This document shows positions 48,401 through 60,880 of a stretch of DNA of 64,000 nt, piece by piece. Both the position numbers and the translations under genes were made by a program. The notes beneath the pieces are model-generated. The model was not told the DNA's origin and made no database searches. It saw only the letters and a program-made list of their open reading frames with translations. Origin of the DNA: Melanocharis versteri (Eukaryota; Chordata; Aves; Passeriformes; Melanocharitidae); NCBI GenBank assembly GCA_013397845.1, contig VZTG01001072.1, positions 124,001 through 188,000 on the forward strand. Direction: 5' to 3'. Each line of letters starts with the position of its first letter. Position 1 is the stretch's first letter.

Positions 48401-51400
48401 TCTGAGCCCATCTAATGGAGGATGGGGAGGGATGAAGGAGGCATCTGAGCACCTGCTACAGCTGGTAACTACATCCCAGAAACTTCTAGAGCTGCCAAAA
48501 ACAGAGGACCCAGGAGATGAACTGATGGTGTTTCCCAGCAGCCCCTTTGGGGATAATTTTTTTTTCTGCCCTGACAGTACCACCATCACCTCTGCTTCTC
48601 CCCAGGAGCTCAGCCCAGTAAGTGCTTGCTGTCATCTGTATGTTTTACCCTGCTTCACTATAAAAACAAAGTTAAATGACCATATCATCAGCCTGTGATT
48701 TCCCTGCACTAACTTCTGAATGTGCAAGCCAGTTTTGACCCCATTTGATAATGGAGGGGTGAAGGTTTTAAGAAATAGGTCTTTATATTAAAGGCATCTA
48801 TGTTTTATAATGCTATTGGGGAGATAAGAGACACCCAGCTTCACTGCCCCACAGGGCAAAAGGCTGCCATCACTTGTCCTCCCAGCTAGACCATCAACAT
48901 TCTCGTATAGTAAGGTGCACAAAAGGGAGTGGGATTTGTGCACTGGGAACAGGAGCAGGGTACAGGAATCTGTAGATGCCATGGCAAAAAACCAGAGATT
49001 CAGTGTTTCTTCCTATTATAAAACATCTTGTCTTCCCACAGTACAAGGAAAAGTGATTTTCTGGTAAAGAACTAATAAGTGTAAAATCAGGATGTTTTTC
49101 TGCTTATTTGGGGTGCCACTGGATTTGTTAGGTGGAGGGAGCCTGGAAGGGTTTCTCCAAAGGGATAGTGTGGTAAGGTCTCAAATCCTTCCCTTGCTCG
49201 CACACGTACACATCCATACATGCACGTGCATAGAACTAAGGTCTCGTGAGTGGCAGTTCAAAATGTTTTTCTCATCTGTGGTGTCTGGAGGGAGTCAGAC
49301 ACATCTCCGTATGTCTCACCCATTCAGCATGCCTCTGCATGTTCCAGCTTACAGACACCTGCCCACCTACCAAAAACCAAAACTCAAGAACTCAAGAGAA
49401 CAATTTGTCTGTGATCTAAACAGAGGGACTCATCAGTATAGCCAGCTAAGTTATCCACCTATTATGAACAGGATACTTGCTAATTTACTTGATCATTAAC
49501 TTGAAAAATTGCTATATGCTGAGGAACTCGCAGCTCCAGATCATACCACACCTGACAGATGAAGTGGCACCAGAGTTCAAAAGCTGCTGCAAACCTTGCT
49601 TTTATATTGGGATTTCCTGGGTCTTGAGAAAACTCTTGTAAATGTCCACACACAAGTGCACACCACCTCCTACACCAGGAAAGCTCTTTGCCAGTCACAA
49701 GAGATGGAAAGAGCAGAGCACAGCAAGCCACACCATGGGCAGGGTTGGGCACTGGAGCAGCAGACAGCCATTTCCCTGGGCACCTACCACCCACATGGAC
49801 TGGGATAAGGGAAGCTTGAGAAGCCTGGGAAAAGCTGTAGGGCACAAGCTTCCTCCCAAACATTTATTTAACTTCTATTGCATAGCCATCTCCAAACCAC
49901 CACTCCTACGACAGTCATGAAACAAATCTGGTCTATCAAAGACTTTTCACTGGCAGGAGGGAAGTCTCTTTTGGGGCTGCCAGATCTCAGGGTGCAGGGA
50001 AACCCCTTTCTCAACAGGTCCACACACACTCAGTGCTCTCCTACTGTCACACAGAGCTGGGGTAGGATGCAGATCAGTCTCTGTGTCAGTGTGAAGTCTA
50101 AAGTCTCAACAGCGGTGATTCAAGGTTCAATTTAGCCACTCACATGTAGCGCCATTGAGTGACCCTTCAGCATCGTCACAGGGCCAAGAGACATGGCAGT
50201 GAGCCTTGGGGTACCCAAGAGCATCCCAGGGTATGACAGATGCTAACAGAGACTCCCCTCTCACAGCTGCTCAGCTCAGAGACTCATTAGGCTTCTCTGG
50301 CTGTACCAGCATGGAACTGGGTTTCAGTTGTCCAAACATCTCTACAAACACGGAGAAAATTTGTGGTGTCAACCTGATGCTGATTTAAATGCTGCAGGAT
50401 ATCCTCCCTGTCTGGTGTATCAGGGCATGGAGCTACTGTAATCAGTGTGTCCTCTCTTCCAGCTCTGAGAAGGTGTCATGGGACCACAGGGCATCTCAGA
50501 GAGCATCAAGTGACAAGATGCACATGGCTGGAGCTGGCAGCATAGACACTCAGGTGAAGGAGTCTAAGCTGGACCTGGATCCCATCCCAAATATATAGAC
50601 CACAAAGAAATTTGCAACTGCAACTTCTCCTCCTGGGTTTTCAGTATAGTTCGATCAATATCAGCAAAGCCTCAAATCAACCCACAAAACACTCATTCGA
50701 GCACATTTATTTGTCTCCTTCCCAGATTGAAATCCACCAAATCAGATTGGTAAATTGAGCTATTACCTCCTAACACAAAGACTGAATAGAGGGTTTTGGC
50801 ATTTGCCCATCCAGGATCCTTCCCTAGTCATTTGACAAGATGAGCATGTAATAGCAATATAGTAACACTTTATATTTCAGTGCTGTAACAAATCACTGGT
50901 ATTACATCTGTACAGGTAATTGCTTTAATATTGATGAGTACAACCTATGCTGCTCTGCCTGCATGAGGAACCTACTGCTTCTACCCGTACTCTGTTCCAG
51001 GTAATCAAATAAACAAATCTAAAATAACTTTTGACACACTAGTAGTGTGCTCCTTCCCTGCTAACTCTTTGGTATCTGTTTTTAACAAGCATGATATTGG
51101 CTGCACACTAATATCAGGTTTTATGTTCTTAAAAGCTGTAGGCTGTTTGCTGTAATTTTAGTTCCAGTACTTTTACCTTGCTCCGAAGCTACTGCCCAAC
51201 AGCTGGGGTTAGTTCAATATTTCAGTACAGTCAAAACCCAGTGGGAGTTCTTTATGTGCACCTTGTTTTGGCAAAATCTCTTTCCTCCAGTGACTTTCTG
51301 AACAGCTAATTATGACTCTGACAGTCACACATAGCAAATCCGTTCCTGTCTCATTTGGGATGTTCATAAGGGCTGAGGAGCTGTCAGAAACATGCCCAGG

Positions 51401-53738
51401 GACAGGCCACAGTGCTAATGTAGAGCTCTCTAATAATGTCTTTAATATGGAATATGACAAAAATGTGCATGGGAAAAAAATTCTACCATCTGGCCTGCAT
51501 AAGGACATAGAGTCTTGGTTCTAGCTGCCTCAGTGACCACGCCTAAAAGTCCTTCAAGGTCAGAAAGGATAGGCCAAAGTATTTATTTAGAAATATTTAG
51601 GAATTTTAAGCAGTGGGAGGATTAAAGTGAGTGTCCTTTCCCTCAGATAAGCAAAAAAAACCCCAAAAATACGTAAAGATGTTGAACTGTAGTTTTGTTT
51701 GGTAGAGACAGGTGGGTGAAAGACCATACTGTGCCACCTGCGTGTAGACCCATGTTACCCACCAGGAGGTGGAAGTGGGAGTTTGACAGCATCTGTATGG
51801 CCACTGCATCTGGGAGGGACAAGATGATGGCCCACAGATGGCTCTCGTTTGTCAAAGACTGAGCTGCTTCAAAAAAAAAAACAACCCATAGAGCCTGAAG
51901 GAAGGAGAAATAGCCCTCAGTCTCTTCTGACTGCACAGCACAAAGGATGTGGTTTTCCTTTTTCATGTGGGACTTGCCACAGTTGTCTTTTCTGCCACCT
52001 CCCAGCTGGAGAATGCTGAATAGCCTTGTGTGCTATTTGAAGGTCACATGGAAATTTTTGTTAGCACAGGATGGATCTCCATGGCTGATTAGTAATGTTT
52101 AGCAGCTGGTACCTTCATTATTTTCTGCCTGAAAATGGAACTAAATCCTGCTGCAGTTTGAGGTACAGTCCAACCAGCTCTTTTTAATTCCAGTCCTTTC
52201 TTGCTGGTGTCCTCTGTTTCTGACTGCTTCCCTCCATATTTAAGAGAGAACTTAAGTGAAGATATTGCCAGATCATGCAAATGTCTAGAAAAGAAAAAAT
52301 ACTTCTCCTTATTTAAAGTATTTTCTCCCTCCTGATTCCTCCTCCCATTTCTCTGTTTCCTCCTCTTGTATATTCTCTAACGGCAACTGTAACCTCTCCC
52401 AGAGTTTCAGATGCTGTTTTTCTGGCTGAGCTTCAAACCTAGCTCAACTTCTCTTTTTCAGCTTTGCCTTTAATTCCTTTGACATTCATGCAAGTCTACT
52501 CACCATCTCAAAGTAAGTTCCTTACAATGAAACCCACATCTCTTCCCTTTGGCCTTTTCTGTATTATCTGTCTCTATGGACAGCTCCGTTTTCTTGTCTC
52601 TGTCCTGTAATCTGGCCTCTCTTCTCTTCTTCAACCACGCTAGATCTTGTCTCATTAAATCTTGTCATTCCTCTTTTTTTATAACCAAGATCAGTCTTTT
52701 TTCATTGCTGTCTCCAGTCTCAACACCTGATTCATCTTCTGTTCTTATGACAATAAATTCCTGTAATACATAGATAACTGGAATGCTGCTAGAATGTTCC
52801 TGTATGGGAATAAATCCTGCTTGTCTACATTTTTTTGTTAAATCTGAATGATTTGTTGCTTTATCATAACCTGATTTTGCTTCATGGACAGAGCAGATTT
52901 TAGATGTAGCCCTGTTCTGTGTGCTGTTAATCGTATGGCCAGCACCACTTTTCAACATTATTGAACAAAATTTCATATGGTATTTTGAATTTCCTTTACT
53001 ACTCCATTGTAGGGTCATCTGATCTGTTTTCTGCTCTACAGTAATTACTTCATGCCGCTCATTTTAATGGAACAAATTAATTCCGTTTTTAATCTCTTGA
53101 CTCTTCCTGTTGAAACACTTTCTCCAATGGGCTGCTCCCAGATTGTGTTCTTCTCTGAGCCACCGACTGAATGTGCCTACACTGGATGTCATGGAGAGAA
53201 AGATCTTCTTTCTTTATTTACAGAATGATTCACTACTAGCCGTACTTTGATGGGAAAGGTGATGACTCCTCTACGACACCTCTTTATTTGAGCTCTTTTA
53301 TTTGCACAATCTGTCTCTGTTTTGTGCATTGCCAGTTTAAACCTTTATTTAACTGGAACTGTATTGCTCATGCTCGGTGCATTTGCAGTGTGCCCATCAG
53401 GAAACTGGAAGTTGTGCCAATCATCACAAACACCTTGGCTTTTGAGTCGCATCAGTTACAGGCCAGGCCTTTAGAAGCCCATCATCGCCCTTCAGCTCTC
53501 AGGAATGCAAAGATCCGTGAATCTCGTTCATTTATATGTGTATGATGTTATATTCTAGAGAAAACTGGTAGGGATTCTTCTCTTTAGCAGGTCTAAATCT
53601 TCCTCACTGCAAAGAAAATTTATTTTTGTAAGTCCGGGGATGGATTTTACTTCTTTGCACCACTTGGCCACCTGGGAAATTGCAGTGACAGCAAGGATGG
53701 AAGGTGCATGCAGCTACACATAGGGGTGCATATCTTGC
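45411..53738. other. non-coding, nothing recognised
   Basis: Unique-looking sequence without recognisable genes or repeats. Stop-free frames such as 47404-47841 (minus, 145 codons), 49092-49499 (plus) and 49480-49863 (minus) lie in mutually overlapping or isolated positions with no motifs and no convincing splice context. Confidence 0.55.
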
Positions 53739-53752
53739 ATATATATATATAT
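53739..53752. repeat. (AT)7 dinucleotide run
   Basis: A short perfect alternating AT run. Confidence 0.9.
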
Positions 53753-54708
53753 GATTCCTTCTTGCCAGAGGAATCTCCACCACATCTGAGTAGCACAGGA
53801 CCCATGACAGAAGCTAAATGTGTCTGATTACTCCCAGCAGAGGTCAGTGGTATCTTAGCTGCCAAAATTGCTCCCTGTGTCCAGTCCAGCGTGCACACAC
53901 AACCCTGCACCAGAAAAAGTCACCCTGCAGAGAGATGCCTCAGGCAAAGGTTTACACTCAATATTGGGAAATTTCATATGGATTTCTCAGTTTAGGGCCA
54001 GAAGCACTTCCCATACACAATACCGCTTCATTTTTTCCTGAGAGATGTATTGGACTTTTCATTTTAGAAAACAACACCTGTGGCTCACAGCAGCTTCTCT
54101 TTCACACTGATTCTTTTTTACCCTTCAAATCATGTTGTAAATATTACTTTTTCCATTATGGTCAATTTAATATAAAGTTAAGGATCTTCAGAACGCTTTA
54201 TTTTTGCTATTGAAAATACATTATCTATTAAGAAACTGTTTAATTTCATGTTTTCTTTTCTCTTTTGCTGAAAATGAGCTGTATGTAAAATACACTCCCT
54301 CTCTCATTGTTTCCTCCATCTTTATGCCTCCTCCAAGACTCATGGTGCCAATATACAGTGTATCTCAGATAGAAGAGGCTAGAGACCTCGTTTAATAAAT
54401 GGCATTGCAGAAGATAATTTTGCATTGTATTTTCCAGTATCTCTTTTTTCTTCTTTCTGCAAAGCATTGCAAGTTTTATTTCACATCAGGTTTCAGTACA
54501 ACCCAACCACCAAGTGTGTGACAGAAAGTACAAGTGAATGGTAACAAACTTCTAATTAATTGCCTCTGCAAATGTATTTCAGATTTAGCAACCTTGAACC
54601 ACTTGATATATGGCAGACACTCTTATAAAACACACTTACTCATCATTTAAACAGGAATAAAAGAGATGCAGAGCATTTAATAGATATTAATGACCCCTTA
54701 GAGACCTG

Positions 54709-54732
54709 CTTGACCTAAGGCCAAGGCCCAAT
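54709..54732. promoter_or_regulatory. cluster of nuclear-receptor-like half-sites
   Basis: cttgacctaaggccaaggcc contains tgacct and overlapping aaggcca/ccaaggcc words. These resemble orphan nuclear-receptor half-sites (AGGTCA and its reverse) on both strands. The surrounding 54600-54780 is AT-rich with homeobox-like taat words. This is suggestive only. Confidence 0.2.
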
Positions 54733-54780
54733 AACCTCAATTGATCATAAATTGCCAAACAACTGCTTTGGCCAGAGTTC

Positions 54781-56206
54781 ATCATTGCTATTGGAATCTG
54801 AAAGGCAGGGAATGAAATATGCCTGTTTTCTCCCCACTGTCAGGTTCTGTGATGTGCATGACCTAAACTGACCTGGAAATGCTGGGAGCTAACAGGGAAT
54901 TGACTTTCCTTGTGTTAGCTCACCATATTCCATTTTTATATCTGAACTACCCCATTTCCCTAATTTAGAGACTAAGTTCCAGTACCCTGTAAGATTATTT
55001 AGTCCACAGGCTTCAACACACCTTTCTAGTGGTAACATAAAGTACATGATATTGAAATGTGCTACAGCCTAAATGTTAAAACCAAAGATGTCGAAGTCTG
55101 AACACCTACGGATTTTTCTGCTTTCCTTCTGGCGTGGATTTGTCAATAGCTTTTACAGATGAACTATCCTCTGTAAAATAATGAGGATACCCAAGCCAGA
55201 GCATCCCAGGGCAGGGCACAGTCCTTGGGGACCAGCAGAAGCGATGCTCACAGCTGAAGCAATATCTAAATTACCGATGGTATCAAAGCCACAAGGGAAT
55301 CTAAACACTTCCTTAGGATGGAGATATCAATAAATCAATGGCTTTGGTGTGTAAGGAATAAATCATGGAAAACCTCCTGAGCCACACTTAGGGCAAGAGA
55401 GCAGGACAAGCTCAGGATTGTATTCTGGCACGTCCCATGCTGACTTTGGGAAGGATGGTGCCTGTGATGTCAGGTCTGCCTAAAAGAGATCATCTCCATG
55501 AAAGCGCACGCTTGCAGACGCTACTGTGTTTGACCTGGACAAGACCCTTCCCAGCAGAGGTTTCAGTGGAGCTGATCAAGCAGGAAATTCCCATCAGGGA
55601 CCTCCCTCATCCACTGTTTATTGCATCCTTCCTGTTGGATTCAAGGGAGAAGCAGGAGCTGGAGAGATGCTGTTTTCCCGGGAGGGTGGCTGGGCAAAAT
55701 CCATCAAACCCAAGAAGGAGCTAAAGCAACGAAGATCTCATGAAGGACAGTGAGTGTAAGGCCATTAAGTTTTGGTCATGCTTTTGTGGGAGGTGAGGCT
55801 AGGAAATTATGAGGCACGAAGGAAGGCAGGGGAGAAGGTGAAGGATGCTGAAAAAATCGACAATTTTATAGCGAGATCATTTATTTAGCACTGTTTAAGT
55901 GTTCTTGGGGTGTCCCATATTGTATCGCAAACTTGCAACCAGTCAAAGGGGAAGAAAAGATGTAGTTTTCATATCCTTACGACAAGATTTACTGGCCTGT
56001 GGTGCCAAAACCACATGAAGGAACAAAAATATTTAACTGTTTCTCCTCAGATATATTCCTTTGTCATATTTAATTTTGTGTAACCTCTTCCACTGAAGGA
56101 TCACTGAAGTTGCACCTGGAAGATTTAAGCAGATAATCCACCTGATCATTACTGCAGAGCTCTTCCCTCCACCCTTTGCTATTACTGTGTTTATCATAAT
56201 GACACA
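54781..56206. other. non-coding, nothing recognised
   Basis: No gene recognised. The frames at 55437-55753 look better than random in places but lack a full domain; see the rejected items. Confidence 0.5.
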
Positions 56207-56580
56207 CATAGAATCATAGAATCATAGAATCATCTGGGTTGGAAGGGACCTTTAAGGTCATCAGGTCCAACCATCAACCCAGCACCACCACTGTAACCAC
56301 CAAACCACATCACCCAGAGCCAGATCCAGATGCCTCTTAAACTCCTCCTGGCATGGTGACTTCACCACCTCCCTGAGTGATCTTCTCCAAGGCCTGACCA
56401 CTGTCACAGTGAAAAATTTTTTCTAATATCTGATCTGAATCTCCCCTGTCTCAGCTTAAAGCCATTTCCTCTGGTCTTCTCACTGCAGAAGAGATCAGCC
56501 TCACTACACCCTCCTTTTAGAAAGATGCAGAGAGCAATGAGGTCCCTGAGCCTCCCATCCTGAGATTAAACAAACTTCAT
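56207..56580 (-). mobile_element. CR1 LINE 3' end, minus strand, younger-looking
   Basis: Begins on the plus strand with three perfect catagaat octamers (56207-56231) and the reversed 3' box gggttggaagggacctttaa, aggtcatcaggtccaaccat. It continues through ctcctggcatggtgacttca, ccacctccctgagtgatctt, ctaatatctgatctgaatct and ggccatttcctctggt-type sequence to about 56580. The tail and 3' box are nearly consensus, so this copy looks younger than the others here. It belongs to a different 3' subtype from the copies at 18.8 and 40 kb. Confidence 0.95.
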
Positions 56581-59500
56581 CCTTAAAACATTTGCATTTC
56601 TTACCTACATGCCTTCTGTCAGAAAGCAGAACTCTCTTCCTATTACTTAATATGCCTTCCTGAAGAAACACACCAGAGGAAAGATTTCAGCAGAATTTCT
56701 CTCCAAGTTATCTTTTCTGACCATTTCCTAATATTTCAAAAGGTAAACAGCAGCACTAAAGCAGAGTTTTAAAAACTGCTAAGCCAGCAACTAGTTGTTT
56801 TCTTCAACTAGTTTTCCTATCATAAATATACTGGCAGCACAGCATAAATCAGAAGGGGATGGGCTATCAAAAAAATCTAAAAATAGGATTCTCCATTACC
56901 TACAGTTTATTACAGCTGCAACTATACCCCTTTTGGGTTGTTTTTCTGCAAATATTTTTATGGGTTTTTCTTCTCGTGTGGATGGATGAGTAGTTGGATG
57001 GATGGGCAAACAGATGTCTGGAGAGGGAATTTTATTCAAGCAAATGAAAATTCGATATGTGAGCAAGTATATTCATGCCAGAATTGCTTTCTTGCCTGTC
57101 ATGGATAGAGACACACGACTAAATATAGGTATACATATGGTTATTGGCAGAAATGTGAGATAAAAATGAAAGGAGCGTCTTTCACACGATAAAATTTCTG
57201 CTGTGTCAGGAGGGAAGACAGCTATTTAAAGTCTAGGACCAACATATCAGGAAAACATATCACCCTCTGCTGAGCAACAAAAAAACCCCAATGAAAACAT
57301 CGTTAAGTTCTTTGATTTTTCCTAGTCTTATATTTCATCTGTCTGTATCTGGAGTGGTGGAGTTAACCCAAGCACCAACGAATATATCTGAGCATCCACC
57401 TCCACTCAGTTATCTGAAATTCTCATGGACGTAGAATAACTAATGACTGAAAACACATTTTGAGTGAAATAAAAGTGAAGGGGGAAACCCCCGCATTTTT
57501 CTGCCAGCTTCCACACATAACCTAGACACGGCAACAAGCGCCCCAATGCACAGATTTTGTGAACAGAACCCCCCTGACAACGCAGAAAAGCCAAAACCCG
57601 AGTGCACCGGGACAAACTCAGGATGGAAATGCAATAGCAGCTGTGATGTGTTTTAAAGAAGTCTCATCAGCCTGGGGGACCCTGGGATGCTGTAAAACTG
57701 GCAAGTGCAGAAGATCGTCCGCAGATGAGGAAAGTGGGGAGGAACAGAGGGGCAGGCACCTCCTGGGCTGCGTTGAAGGCTTTGCACCTGCACAGCTGGG
57801 AAGCTCAGTGCAGGTCCCCTCTGTGCTCCTGTACTGGGAATACCCGTGCTCATAGGGATGCCCTTACACTGGGGAGCACCCTTGTGCACCAGGATAACTG
57901 CCTACCTCAGCCTGTACCTGCATGCTAAGAGAAGGGATCCTGTGATGCCCAAAGTGACACTGAGATTCAGTTTCCTTAACGTAACCAGATTTTCCTCAGA
58001 CTCAGGCAGAGGCCATCAGAGCGTATGGACTTGTAGGTGAAAAATCTGTACAGGTTTGTGTTAAATCAGTTTCTTTTGGTCACAGGATTTACACACTGTG
58101 GATACAAGGGCAAGCCAAGATCTGAGAAGTGCTCTAATTACTCTGTTTTGTCGAGCATCCCATGAAGCTCAGCTAGGAAATGCATTCAGGTTATGTGACG
58201 CTGTGAAAAGCATGCTGCAACCAAGTGACATGATGCAAATGTTGCTAACAACACTGTGGGCTTTGAAGGGGTTTCTGTTGAATTTTGGAGCAGATGTGCA
58301 ACTCTGCAGTCACAGGTAGTGGGGGTGAGGGGCTTCGAGGCTCATTCCAGGTACATCACAGGATGCTTATTAGTAAAAGAATTCCAATAATAGCAAAAAT
58401 TGACCCTGGGACATAGTATTCTATATGCTGATTTTGAAATTGTTTCTAGAAGATACTCATGTGTGCTCACTGGTGTGCTGCATTTGCCTTAGAAGCACAG
58501 ATTCCTGATCTCACAGGCTCACGTACTTCAATTTGTGCTACGAGAAAGGTCTCTTTGTGGTTTACTAGGGAAAGCACATGCAGAGGCCGTGTCTTTGCCT
58601 CATGAAGTCCTTCAGTAGGTTGGGAACAAAACCCACCCTCATATCAGGGACATTGGCCTTCATCTGCTGGGACAGCCCCCATTTAAAGCCTTTATCCCTT
58701 TACAGGGACCTGCCATGTCATGCCCTGTTAAACCCAGGGGAGCAGGCTGCCATGTTTGGTGTAATTTCCTTTAGCACTGCTGGAAAAGCCAGAGGGAGAC
58801 TCATAAAGCAAGCTAATTCCCAGAGGGCTGCGGTTTGCAAGGTATTTTGGTGCTGTGGTGCTGGGATATTTTTTTCATGGTGCAGCAAGAACAGGGAGCA
58901 GGTACTCTGCTTCAGGGAGATATTTTGAGTCCACACGCTTCTTCCATGTATCTTAGTGCTTTCTAAATACAGGAATACAACACCCAGCAGTTTCTCTGCC
59001 AGGAAAGGTCTCCTTTTTATCTCTGGTTTAAAACATAGTGCTCAATAGATGAGTATTTAAGATACTCCAATGAACCAGACCTGCCCCTATCTGCTGCCCC
59101 ATGACCGGTGCCCCTGCTGCTACTCCAAGCAGACATCTCAGAAGGCATTGAAAACAGAATCAGGCGCCTGTGCAGGTGAGCTAAGAGGGGTGTTCAGCTG
59201 GAGGGCTGAGGCACCAAGCACTGACACCCTGAGAAGCAGAGCTCCCCAGCTTGCTGTTCCCAAAGGGGCCAGGGGCTATGCTGGGATGCCAGCAGAGACA
59301 ACATCTTGTCCAGATCAGGGCAGCCAGGGCAGCAAACCTGTCTCCCCAGGGAAGCTCATTTCATCTGCCTACTTGGGCTGGAAAACTCAGTTTTGCATAG
59401 ACCGCTGTGGAGCCTGGAGCCAGTTCTGAAAGACAGCCCCAGATGTACCATGTGAAGGCACATGAGCTCACAGCAATCACCAGCTTTTGCCTTCCATCTG

Positions 59501-60559
59501 CTCTGATTAAACATGCTTGTGACAAACCGGCTGTGCATTCCTCCAGGAGAATATTCTATTAAAACAAAGATCTTAAATTGAAATCAAAACAAAACTGACA
59601 AGACAAACCTGTTTGAGAACTGGGAACTCTAAACTGTGTCTTTTTGAGGATGAAGTCCTTTTCAACTTCCCCCCTCTTCCCTCTATTATTTTTATACAAG
59701 GAGGAAATTATCTAGGGAATCAAAATTGTCCAGTTTTTTTTCAAATGGGCGTAGGGTACAGTGGTCTTTTCATCCTTTGAGTTGTGCACTGTGAGGGGAA
59801 GTCAGGCAGATCCTGGCTGACACCTTGACTGGTTCAGCAGAGCCCTGGCCCCCACCTGGCCCAGCAGCCCCTCTGCCCATGAGAGCAGGGACCTCTCTGC
59901 TGCCTGCTCAGCTCACCCCAATGGTACCTGGGGTACTCTGTGGCCAGCAGTTTAAGGAGGATGCCAGAATGGGCTACGGAGTGGGTGGCCAGCCACCCCC
60001 CAAACTATCTTTTGCTGCTAATACCAGTTTTGGCAAGAGATCAGGCTTGAGGGGGTCTGAAGAGAAGCAGACGCAGGATGAGCCCTGTGTGCCTTAGACA
60101 GGGACATTGAATCTCTGCTATCTATTAGATACCAGGTAGGAAATGGACAGGATTGATTACTATCAGGCCTCCTCTGGGAGTGCTGTTCACCAGCTGCAAT
60201 ACAGAAGCTCTGATGTGCGTGGAGGTTTTCACCAGCTCTTGCCTGCCCCAGGTGCTGTCGAATGTCACCAGGCTTTGCGATGAGATCCGGACTTTCATCT
60301 CCTCCTTCTGCCTCCAGCCCATCAGCCCATCCACTGGTAATTGAAAGCTGCCAGAAAATTACTGGTCAAAGTTTCTACAGCACAGGAGAGGCTGCTCTTG
60401 TGTATTTCCTTCATGGTTTCTAACAGCCCTTTGTTATGAATGTCAAACCCCTGCATTTCCCATGAAAAGACCTAACAAAGCCTTCACATGGGCTGTTAGT
60501 TATTCCGCTGCTTTTTACATCCTTTTCTCTTGACCTTTTGAACGGATTAAGAAACTCTC
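56581..60559. other. non-coding, nothing recognised
   Basis: Unique sequence with a short GGAT-rich run (gtggatggatgag..ttggatggatggg, 56979-57006). GC-richer patches lie at 57640-57860, 59070-59430 and 59820-60100. Frames within them occur on several phases and have no motifs. Confidence 0.55.
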
Positions 60560-60880
60560 AGATATTTGTACCTGGGGGAAATCTCAGCAGCTCAGCTTAT
60601 ATGCAAATTCTGCATGTTTATAATTCAAACTGTGTTGATTAGGTACAGTAAATAAGTATTGATTCCAACTAGATGGTTTATGTAACTAAGCAGCACAGCA
60701 GGAATGAAGCATTACAACTATTACAGCTGCATGCGCAAATTACAGAGTTCTCATTTATTGGAATAGTTGAAATGAACTGCTCCTGCTGTGCTGATTAGTT
60801 AAATAAGCCATCAAATCAGGGAGCATAACCATGTGCCATAACACCGTGCTCAATCTGGAATTATGTATTGGACTGTAGCA
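60560..60880. promoter_or_regulatory. AT-rich patch with octamer, possible conserved element
   Basis: A perfect octamer atgcaaat at 60601-60608 is followed by tgcatg and several homeodomain-type words (ttgattag, taattc, gattagttaaat). The region lacks repeats and is compositionally uniform, as many conserved non-coding elements are. No alignment was possible, so this is a guess from motif content. Confidence 0.2.

Noticed and set aside
55526..55753. FDLDKTL sequence resembling motif I of HAD-type phosphatases
   Set aside because: Only this heptapeptide matches. The rest of the frame lacks further HAD motifs, an in-frame stop lies just upstream, and another phase is open over the same bases.
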